Assembly (NCBI GenBank): GCA_016715985.1
Contig: JADJXD010000001.1
Coordinates: forward strand, 248,001 to 312,000
DNA from: Saprospiraceae bacterium
GTDB lineage: Bacteria; Bacteroidota; Bacteroidia; Chitinophagales; Saprospiraceae
DNA length: 64,000 nt
Direction of reading: 5' to 3'
A model generated the notes under the pieces. The model had not been told where the DNA came from and did no database searches. It worked only from the letters and a program-made list of their open reading frames with translations. Shown here in pieces: positions 1 through 8,300 of the stretch. How positions within the stretch are numbered: the first letter of the stretch is position 1; every line of letters starts with the position of its first letter. The position numbers were made by a program, and so were the translations under genes.

Positions 1-705
1 AAATGAGGGCATAAAAGTATAAGAACCAATGTCCTTAACATAAAATAACTTCCAGGATCCAAGCATTCTATTTCCATATCTGAAATCCTGATCTGAGTTT
101 GTCCCGTTAACTCGTAATGATGCTTCAATTGAAGTACCATAACTCTTATATCTCAACAGATAATTTATATTAAACATAAAATCCAGAGTCCCTGTTCCTT
201 TTTGAATTCCGGGTATCCACTCACTTTCTGGTGTAAGATAATCATTTCCGCCAGTTGGCAATTTCAACCCACCACCACTTTGTAAATGGTGCATAACCCC
301 ACCGGAAGTAGTGTTTTGATTGATAATAGCATACATAGCAATGAGGGAAATGTCACCTAATCCTTTTTGAGTGAGTTTCTGACTGGCTTCTATTTTTGAT
401 ATATGTTGAAAGGGAATAAATCCAAAGATCTGAAATCGTTCGTGCGCAACAAGCCTTCCCCATATTTCCATACTATTGAAATATTCATAGCTGACTTTCT
501 CCTTCTCATGAGAGAAAAGTGGTGGATGTACAGATTTAAAAGCCCGGTGTCCATACCTCAGTCCGACAAAATCCTTTTGGAACTGAGGCAAAACACCAAA
601 CTGCTGCCCGGTAACCGAACAACCGCATACGTCGCATGATATAACATCCATTGGAATAAGTAATAATCCAAAGATGTAGATCATGGCAATCCATTTAACT
701 ATCAT
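1..705 (-). CDS. Outer-membrane barrel/transporter-like protein, 3' end outside window
   Basis: Reading from the ATG at 705 the frame stays open for 235 codons to the window edge, so the C-terminus is missing. The N-terminus is a signal peptide (hydrophobic residues about 5-22) followed by a CDVCGC cluster (Cys24, Cys27, Cys29) that would lie at the mature N-terminus. The rest has the alternating aromatic/polar pattern and Gly-rich turns of an outer-membrane beta-barrel, for example GGGLKLPTGGNDYLTPES near residue 150. This resembles the 'transporter' barrels related to the phenol MetA-degradation family, but that family assignment is inference. It lies 154 bases downstream of another small Cys-motif protein on the same strand, so the two may be co-transcribed. 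The cysteine cluster suggests metal binding or a disulfide; the substrate is unknown. Confidence 0.7.
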   Translation of the reverse strand, partial: MIVKWIAMIYIFGLLLIPMDVISCDVCGCSVTGQQFGVLPQFQKDFVGLRYGHRAFKSVHPPLFSHEKEKVSYEYFNSMEIWGRLVAHERFQIFGFIPFQHISKIEASQKLTQKGLGDISLIAMYAIINQNTTSGGVMHHLQSGGGLKLPTGGNDYLTPESEWIPGIQKGTGTLDFMFNINYLLRYKSYGTSIEASLRVNGTNSDQDFRYGNRMLGSWKLFYVKDIGSYTFMPSF

Positions 706-859
706 TTTTAGTAATATTTAAAATAGGAAAAAACATGTTTTTATTAAGCCAGATAAATAGTAAAATTCTTATATAATGTATGAGCAAATAAATATACTCA
801 TGCAAATATAAAATCATGTTTGAAAATCCTGATTTAAGATTTATTTTTATCGGAACACA

Positions 860-1252
860 TTACACAATATGTGACAAAAGATCTGGTGGGATATAGATCG
901 TTTGATTGAAAAGATAATTTTTAAACAACTTATTATAATTAATAACATTTTTTGTATTTGGAAGAAAAAGATTTCCGAATACCAGCCAAATTAAATCTAC
1001 GGGAATAAATGGTTGAAAATTAAAGTCTTTATAAACAGGGGGTAAGGGATTATCAGAAGTAGAATCACTGTCTTTAAGATTTTTCATCAGTTGACATTTC
1101 CCTTTACATTTTAATTCCTTTTTATCTTTGTTTTCACATAGATAATTTGCTATATACTCCTGATTTACCTTCCAGGCCAGAATTGTATTCACCTTAGAAA
1201 GTATTGGCAACAGCACCAAAAAAGCTAAAAAATATGTTACTAAAATTTTCAC
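860..1252 (-). CDS. Small membrane or exported protein with Cys-x9-Cys-x3-Cys motif
   Basis: This 130-aa protein starts at GTG (1252). It has one hydrophobic N-terminal segment (residues about 4-25), then Cys39, Cys49 and Cys53 in a context of the form C-E-N...L-K-C-K-G-K-C-Q-L, and a second hydrophobic patch near residues 80-98. Short proteins with this CxGKCxL pattern are common uncharacterised neighbours of outer-membrane genes in Bacteroidota (recollection, not searched). The three cysteines suggest a metal site or redox role, which is inference. A TAnnTTTG -7-like box (TAATTTTG) lies at 1264-1257, only four bases before the GTG. The transcript may therefore be nearly leaderless, or the box may be fortuitous. 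A CRP/FNR-like dyad lies just upstream at 1286-1301. Confidence 0.7.
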   Translation of the reverse strand: MKILVTYFLAFLVLLPILSKVNTILAWKVNQEYIANYLCENKDKKELKCKGKCQLMKNLKDSDSTSDNPLPPVYKDFNFQPFIPVDLIWLVFGNLFLPNTKNVINYNKLFKNYLFNQTIYIPPDLLSHIV

Positions 1253-2127
1253 AACGCAAAATTAAAAAAAATCCTGAATCGCATTTGTGATTCAGATCAT
1301 AAATTGATTTTTTTTACAAAATAATTATAGCGCGATTTGATGTGTATTTATTTGTTTAACTTATTGACAATATATTAATTTTTAATTTTGATATTTTTGA
1401 TAAATTAAGAGCGTAAAAGTTTCATGTTCGTGCTCAAAGGCGATAATGGTTTGTGCTTAATACATCAAAAAATCAATTTCATTCCCTTCGTATTCCGAAA
1501 TCTGAATTAAAACTGCTTTTGTGTCATTTGTTTTTCTGATAAATTGCATTTAATAATTTTAATATATATAATGGATTGAATTGCAAATTAAAGACGATTA
1601 CTTAAACACCTTAAATTTTTCCCCAAATTAAATAATATTTTAACTGTGTGAAAAAAATAATAAATTCAGGATTAAAGCCAAATCATAATTTATATCAAAA
1701 TATTTAATAATATGGAAATTCAAATACCAAGGTAATTATTAAATTCAGATCACAACCTAATAACACAACGAATTACCATTTATTTTTCTGTAAGTCATGT
1801 CCATTTACCACCAAAATATTGTATTTCCTGACTCCAAAAATATATCTGAAGGAAAAATTCACTTTATATTAATTCATTAAAAATGGGTAAATCAAGAGAT
1901 TATAATATTACAAAATCATTAAGAAATCAGTTTACAAATGCAAATTATTTGCTTTTAAAATTATTCCTAATTTGACTGAGTTCTGTTTAACATTAAAAGT
2001 CACTCCTTGGGATATTTTTATATCAACGCTGATGATATAAAAGTTCAATTGCTTCAAAGTTAAAAAAATATTGACTACCTTTATATTATAGTCATATTAC
2101 TAAAAAGCATCTCTTCAGAAAATAAAA
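1253..2127. other. 875-base AT-rich intergenic gap between divergent genes
   Basis: Apart from the dyad near 1274-1301 I see no open frame of useful length, no tRNA cloverleaf and no strong terminator. All frames are broken by frequent stops. It separates a minus-strand gene from a plus-strand gene and must hold both promoters. Confidence 0.5.
1274..1301 (-). promoter_or_regulatory. Possible CRP/FNR-type operator with overlapping palindrome
   Basis: Positions 1286-1301 read TGTGA-N6-TCATA, one base from the CRP-family consensus TGTGA-N6-TCACA. They overlap a perfect 7-bp inverted repeat (CTGAATC at 1274-1280, GATTCAG at 1289-1295). The site lies 22-50 bases upstream of the GTG of the small Cys-motif gene. 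Function is inferred from pattern only, and chance occurrence in AT-rich DNA is possible. Confidence 0.25.
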
Positions 2128-2895
2128 ATGTCAAAACTTGCAGATAAAGATAAATTTATAGATTTTTCGGATTACGGGCGTCCTGTTGCAAAGTTTATAG
2201 CACTACGATTAAAGAACACCCATTGGACCCCTATTCATTTAACTTTGCTTTTCGGTCTGTGTGGTATTATTGCAGTATATTTCATTTTAACGGGAAATTA
2301 CTTTTTTGCAGCCGTTTTTCTGATTCTAAAATCTATCCTGGATGCAGCAGATGGAGAATTATCCCGTGTGAAGAATACGCCATCCCACAGCGGTAGATTT
2401 TTGGACAGCATTTTTGATATTGTCTTGAATTTTATGATTTTTCTGGCAATTTTCACCATTTCTTCCAATTCTTTTTTAGCCATGCTACTCGCATTTGTAA
2501 GTGTTCAATTACAGGGCACCTTGTATAATTATTATTATGTTATTCTGCGAAACCGGTTATCCGGCGGAGATGATACCAGTAAAATTTTCCAACGTAAATC
2601 TCCAACTGCACTCACCGGGGAAAGACAGGAAATCGTGGATATCTTTTTCAGAATTTTTAATTTTCTGTATTTCGTTTTCGATAATACGATTCACTCTTTG
2701 GATAATAATGCTTATAAAGTTAAATCTCTTCCAAATTGGTTTATGAGTTTGGTTTCAATTTACGGATTAGGTTTTCAATTACTGATAATAGCCTTTATGC
2801 TGCCGATGGGATTAAAAGAGTATATAATACCATTTTTTATAGGATACAATGTATTAATACCTATTTTCATTTTCATCAGAAAATCTTTAGGTTAA
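2128..2895 (+). CDS. CDP-alcohol phosphatidyltransferase family protein
   Basis: Members transfer a phosphatidyl group from a CDP-linked lipid donor to an alcohol acceptor in the inner membrane. The catalytic motif D-x2-D-G-x2-A-R-x8-G-x3-D-x3-D is complete: Asp72, Asp75, Gly76, Arg80, Gly89, Asp93 and Asp97, with Ser79 in place of the usual Ala. These residues bind the CDP moiety and the divalent metal. Hydrophobic segments at about 36-56, 58-70, 97-120 and two near the C-terminus fit the usual six-helix fold, and 255 aa is in range. The acceptor (glycerol-phosphate, inositol, choline or other) cannot be told from sequence alone. It is a single gene ending 59 bases from convergent tamL. Its place beside tamLB and mlaEFD suggests an envelope-lipid neighbourhood. 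Confidence 0.88.
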   Translation: MSKLADKDKFIDFSDYGRPVAKFIALRLKNTHWTPIHLTLLFGLCGIIAVYFILTGNYFFAAVFLILKSILDAADGELSRVKNTPSHSGRFLDSIFDIVLNFMIFLAIFTISSNSFLAMLLAFVSVQLQGTLYNYYYVILRNRLSGGDDTSKIFQRKSPTALTGERQEIVDIFFRIFNFLYFVFDNTIHSLDNNAYKVKSLPNWFMSLVSIYGLGFQLLIIAFMLPMGLKEYIIPFFIGYNVLIPIFIFIRKSLG

Positions 2896-2954
2896 ATTAA
2901 ACTGTGGGTTGATTTAAAATAGCTTCTGAAACATGATATCAAATGACCTTGTTA

Positions 2955-5348
2955 TTAAAACGGATACCCTATTGCCAGGTTTATGACCATACTCTTGTCG
3001 GGGGGCGTAGATGCATATGGTACTTTCAATGGCCAGGCAAAATCAAAACGGAGAAGTAAGATTGTAAAATCTAACCGGACTCCAAAACCGGCATCCACTG
3101 CCATTTCTTGAAGAAAGTCCATGGAAATAGCTGCACCCGGACGAAGTGGATCATTGTTTAACAGCCAGACATTGCCGGCATCTGCAAATAAAGCACCTTC
3201 AAAAATACTGAATAACTTTCTTCTGAATTCAATATTTAATTCCAGTTTCAGATCCCCTGACTGATCCGGTAAAAATAATGCTTCTCTGTTTAAGCTATTA
3301 GGAGAAATAAAACTTCCCGGGCCTACTGTTCTGCTTCTGAATCCTCTCAACCCATTGTTGCCACCTGCAAAAAATTGTTTTACAAAAGGCATTTCTCTGT
3401 TATTCCCGTAAGGATAACCTAAACCTACAATCAATCTGGCTGCAAAACTACCCTGCGGTGCCAAACGATTGTAATACCTGATGTCAAACTCCGTTTTCAA
3501 ATATTGAGCAAATCTGGCTCCCAATAGACTGACAGTATCATTTGTTTTCCAATTAGCACCACTCGCAAGTCCCAAAATATTACCTGCAATATCTAAATGT
3601 CCGTTAAAATAAAAACCAGTCTCACGGCCACCTTCAGCTAATTGATTGAAATTGAAATTATAGGTTGCGCCCATTATAAATTGTTGTTCCGTAATTCTGG
3701 CCAAAGCCGGATTACTTAATATGCTATCCTGGTACAACTGAGAGATATTCAGTGGTTTAACATAATTAATTGCAACGGGATTCAGTTGGTGTTCTTTTGT
3801 AATATATTCCTTCCAGATATAGCCATAATTGGCACGAATACTGTTGATTGTATAGAGTGTCCGTCGGTTTAGCTGTTCATATCCGATAAGAAAATTGGTA
3901 CGTGGCACAAATTCTCCCTGACTTCTGATTTTTGCAAATGGCACTATAAAACGAGGGACACTTAGCGAGACATCCCCTCCTACCCTATATGTAGCGGTTT
4001 TTGCAAAATTTCCATTGATTTGTAATTCCGTGCCCCCAAATACATTTACATTTAATTGTTCGGCGCCTCTGAATGTATTTCTGTTTTTCCAACTTACCGT
4101 TATTTGTGATCCGATCAGATTATTGGTTTTGGAAGTACCCGTGATCTCACCGCGAAGTGATTTTTTGGGTAATGGTGTAAGATAGTAATAGGTATTCAAT
4201 TTAAATTGTCCACTGTCTTTCACCATCGAAAACCTGTTTTTAACAAACTTAAAATTACCAAAATTAATCAACCGGCTCAATGTAGCATTGTGGTCCTTTC
4301 TGCTGTAATAATCGCCTGATTTAAATTGCATGCTTGTCTCAAAAATAATCGGCTTAAACATTTTTGCCGAGTCCACCACAAAATACCCGCTGTGCTCAAC
4401 TGCATGTAGCATGGATGTATCTTCTCTGATATCAGCCAGGTGATAATTAGGATAAATGATAACATCATTAATTTTATAGGGCAATTTTGCTTCCGCAGGT
4501 GTGTTTGTTTTAATTTTCATAGACATATCAACCAAAGTATTACCAACGGAAGTGTCCGCTTCAATCAGTAAATATTCTCCGCTAAAGAAGTAATAACCTC
4601 TTTCTTTAAGTATTGAGTTGATTCTTATTCTTTCTGCCAGAATCAAATCAAGATTGAAAGGTGCTCCGGTTTGGAGTAAAGATTCACTCTTTAAGTCTCT
4701 GATCGCTTCCCCCAAAACATTGGAATCCCGGGGGAATGTTAGACTTCTGATATTGTAACCCGGACCGGTTCTGACTTCATAGTTTACTTTAGCTTTTTTA
4801 CCGGTTCTGACAGTTTCACTACTTACATACACCTGAAAAAAACCTCTGTTTTCCATAAAGTTATCAAGCAGCTCTTCCGTATTGGACACATTCACATAAC
4901 TGAATAATACCGGCGCTTCTCCGAATTTCCTGCGTATCCAACCACCAATCCCTTTTTCACTTCCCAGATTATACATCCATAATTTGAATGGAATACCAAG
5001 CAACTTTGTATTGGGTTTTGGTTTGGTGAGCGTTTTCAGGGTTTTACGCAATTCTTTGGCTTGTTTAGATTGCAATTCAGTCTGTGCAATTTTCACATTT
5101 GCTCCTGTATATAAGGCATCATTTTCGGGAATATTATTTGTAGAACTACAACTGGTCATTAGAAAAATAATCACACTGAAAATCAAAATTCTGTAAAATT
5201 GCTTTTGGAAAAAACTAAAACTATGTCCAATCTTTTCACTCAAAAAATAAAGATACCCTGACGATCGATCACCCGACAAGAATAAATCATTGTTGTTTAA
5301 TAATGTATTTTGCAACGTGCTATTTCTCATCTTCATCTTTTCGCACAT
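2955..5348 (-). CDS. tamL: TamL-type BamA/TamA-family outer-membrane lipoprotein
   Basis: This is a 797-aa Omp85-family protein. A lipobox (FLMTSC, Cys67) follows a hydrophobic stretch at about 53-66. POTRA-like domains occupy roughly residues 80-330. A C-terminal 16-strand-type barrel follows, with the conserved loop motif GGNNGLRGFRSRTVGPGSF near residues 660-680. In Bacteroidota the TamA partner of TamB is a lipoprotein called TamL, and this gene lies directly downstream of a tamB homologue, overlapping its end by 29 bases. The start is uncertain: the ATG at 5348 would put 66 residues before the lipid-modified Cys, too long for a signal peptide. A TTG at 5243 gives a normal signal of about 31 residues. 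Expected role: outer-membrane half of the TamB conduit. Confidence 0.88.
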   Translation of the reverse strand: MCEKMKMRNSTLQNTLLNNNDLFLSGDRSSGYLYFLSEKIGHSFSFFQKQFYRILIFSVIIFLMTSCSSTNNIPENDALYTGANVKIAQTELQSKQAKELRKTLKTLTKPKPNTKLLGIPFKLWMYNLGSEKGIGGWIRRKFGEAPVLFSYVNVSNTEELLDNFMENRGFFQVYVSSETVRTGKKAKVNYEVRTGPGYNIRSLTFPRDSNVLGEAIRDLKSESLLQTGAPFNLDLILAERIRINSILKERGYYFFSGEYLLIEADTSVGNTLVDMSMKIKTNTPAEAKLPYKINDVIIYPNYHLADIREDTSMLHAVEHSGYFVVDSAKMFKPIIFETSMQFKSGDYYSRKDHNATLSRLINFGNFKFVKNRFSMVKDSGQFKLNTYYYLTPLPKKSLRGEITGTSKTNNLIGSQITVSWKNRNTFRGAEQLNVNVFGGTELQINGNFAKTATYRVGGDVSLSVPRFIVPFAKIRSQGEFVPRTNFLIGYEQLNRRTLYTINSIRANYGYIWKEYITKEHQLNPVAINYVKPLNISQLYQDSILSNPALARITEQQFIMGATYNFNFNQLAEGGRETGFYFNGHLDIAGNILGLASGANWKTNDTVSLLGARFAQYLKTEFDIRYYNRLAPQGSFAARLIVGLGYPYGNNREMPFVKQFFAGGNNGLRGFRSRTVGPGSFISPNSLNREALFLPDQSGDLKLELNIEFRRKLFSIFEGALFADAGNVWLLNNDPLRPGAAISMDFLQEMAVDAGFGVRLDFTILLLRFDFAWPLKVPYASTPPDKSMVINLAIGYPF

Positions 5349-8300
5349 TATCAGGATTCTGATTGGGTTTATGATCAGAATTATTATCTATGGGTGGTTC
5401 AGTCGGTTTATTCTTTTGGTCTTCTTCTCTCTGCAGTCTTCTGCTCTCTCTGTTTGATTTCCTTCGGTCAAAAATATCCTTAAATTGGTCATAATCTACG
5501 GACATCACAAAACCAATTCCTGTTTCAACTATAAACCCTTCCACGATTCCTTCATACTGGTTGCGGCGATAAGCTCTCAATAAATACTGCCCGTCTTTTG
5601 AAAGCAGATATTCGATATTTAGGTTAGGCACATTGCTTGCTCCAAAATTTGAACCTGCATTATTTTGTTGACCACCCTCCAGAGCGATATTAGTCCCTAC
5701 TGTTACATTCAACCTTTCACTGAAAAGTCTTTTAGAAACACCGACATTAAAATCTGTTTTATTCTGCATCTTTCCGGAAGTGAAATCTTCAGTAGATACA
5801 ATATCAAAATTGATATCCACTCCGGATATAAGATCACTCGCCAGATTATTCAACTGTTCAGTCATGATTTTACTCACACTTTGTCTGGCCATGGACTCAG
5901 GATTGAATCCTCCACCGGCAGTTTCAAAAGGATTCTGTGAAGTGAATCTGTTTAAAATAAGCAGAGAAAACACCTGTTTATTCAATTCAGATGGTTCTGC
6001 CTGCAACTGATTCAAACGCATCTCTATCTGATTGGCAATTTCACTATCAATCCGCACAATACTCTCTTTCGGAAGTTTGATAGCAAAACTGATTTCAGGT
6101 TTCAGTAATTCACCTTTCATCATTAAATGTACTTCAAAAGGCAGTCTTTGTCGATACCTGAGATCTGTCCTTGCTTCCACAATCTGATCCTGGACCAGTT
6201 CAACGGCTGTTGTATTGGCAGTATAGACGGCAGTGATATTCATGGTAGCATCTGTAGGCTCTCCAGTCCAGGTCAGTTTACTGCCTTTTTGAATTTTAAA
6301 ACTTCTGTCAATCAGATTGAAAGACATTTCATAAGTACCTTCATCCAGTTCATAGGTTCCTGTCAGTGTTACCTTTCCACTTTTATCAATACCACCATTG
6401 AGCACAGCTTCCCCTTTCATCTTTATGAAATCATTGTTGCCTTCATCTATTACCAAAGTGAGCGTTGCTTTTTTGTCCACTTCAATATTAATGGAAACAT
6501 CCATTCCAACAAAAGGTGAATTATTAAGACTGTCTAAAGCACCTGCAATCTCATTTTCCTGATCAGGATTGTTTTTATCTACAAAAACAACTACGCCTTC
6601 CCGTGCTACCAAGCCCGGTTCTTTCTGAGGGATCACAATAGTCAGATCAGTACTTTCATTTACACGAACACGTCCGTCAATAACCGGTGCTTTTTCAGTA
6701 CCGCCAATTTTCATATCTGTATCAAAATAAATCTGTCCGTAATACGCCTGATTATCAGCACGAGTACTATTCAACGCCTTAAAATCCCTTGCTCTCATTC
6801 TTAAATCAAAACTATAATTTATATAATTTTTTGTAAATGCAGTACCATCAATTACAAACCGATTATCTCTTTCATCCTTAATAGTAAATCTGTCAAAACG
6901 AAGGCCTGTGTTATCAATAGCCAGTAGCTGACCATTATCAACTTTGAATTCACTATTGAGCTTATCGATAATCATGCTCGTCTGAAAAAATTCAAGATTA
7001 CCGTATATATCCGGTGATGTTATACTACCGCCAATATGAATCTTACCTCCCATATGCCCTTTACTGTTTCTTAAATTGCCAAAACTCGCTCCCTCAAGTG
7101 TTTTCATCTGAATCTTGTCTATGTCCAGATCAAAATCCAGATTCGCTTTATTTTCCGCTTTCAGGTGATAATTCCCTGTAAGCTTAACGTCATTTCCTCT
7201 TCCGGTAAGTTCAATATTTGTATTAAAAATATTGGGCACAGTGTTCGAAATATTAAACTGTATGTCTCCAATGGTATCCTTATATATAAAAAGGTCTTTA
7301 ATATTGACATCTGTTGTAAAAGTTGGGCGTTTAGTCACATTGTTTATCACAAGAAGGCCATTTAACGTGCCATCGATTCTCAAAGTATCCGTCATGACCA
7401 AATCCGTCAGAGTATTTAATCTGAACTCTCTAAATGTAACCTCAATATTACTACCTGCACCTGAACCATTGCTTTGGATTATGAGATGCTGATTATCTTT
7501 ACTGAGATCAAAGTTATCAACACTAACTGATTCATGGTTGTATCTGATATTATTTTCGGGATGTATCGTCCAGTTTTCATAGTCAAGCATTAATATATCG
7601 GGATTTACAGAAAAATGATACCCACTATCAACTTCTTTGACCAATCCTCCGAAAAGGTACTTATCCACATTTTCTTTATCCCCTATCCTGACAGAAAAAT
7701 CTACCTTTTGATCGGCGACTTCAGCAATTAGTTTAGTTCCGAGCATCACTATATTTTCACCTATTGTAATTTTACCTATGTCTGTATTGAAAAGTAATTT
7801 GGCTTTATCAGCCGAGATGTTTACGATACTATTAGTCAATATATTCCCATCATAATTAATGAAAGGAGCCTTCAAATCTCCCTTCCATCCGTTTGTATCA
7901 GAAAAAGACGAGTTCAAAGTAACATTTTCCATCCGCATCAATTGCGGTACCAATATTTTTAGAGTTGGATGATAAGTCAGTTGAGCATCCAATGTAAAAT
8001 CGTAAACCGGAAGTGCAACAATTGCTGTATCTTTTCGAAACTTATAGTACGGATTAAGCAAATTACTGAATATTTCTCCCAAACGCACAACTTGAAAAGT
8101 TCCTTCCATGTTCCCACTTAAAAAATCAGATTTCAAATTGATATTTTGAATATTTTCACTGTACACAGCGTTCATAATTATAGTATCCAAACGCATTTTT
8201 TTCCCTTCTGTCACCACAAATGACTCTGTTACCATTACACTTCCATTGAGTTTATCGGGATCAAAAGCAGGAATATCCATCAAGATTTTCCCCCTGTAAA

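Noticed and set aside
403..639. 78-aa plus-strand open frame
   Set aside because: It lies antisense to the partial barrel gene, which has a signal peptide and coherent barrel sequence; the plus-strand frame has none.
1274..1295. Palindrome considered as a plus-strand terminator (followed by a T-run)
   Set aside because: No plus-strand gene lies upstream; the stem is only 7 bp and the T-run starts 11 bases after it.
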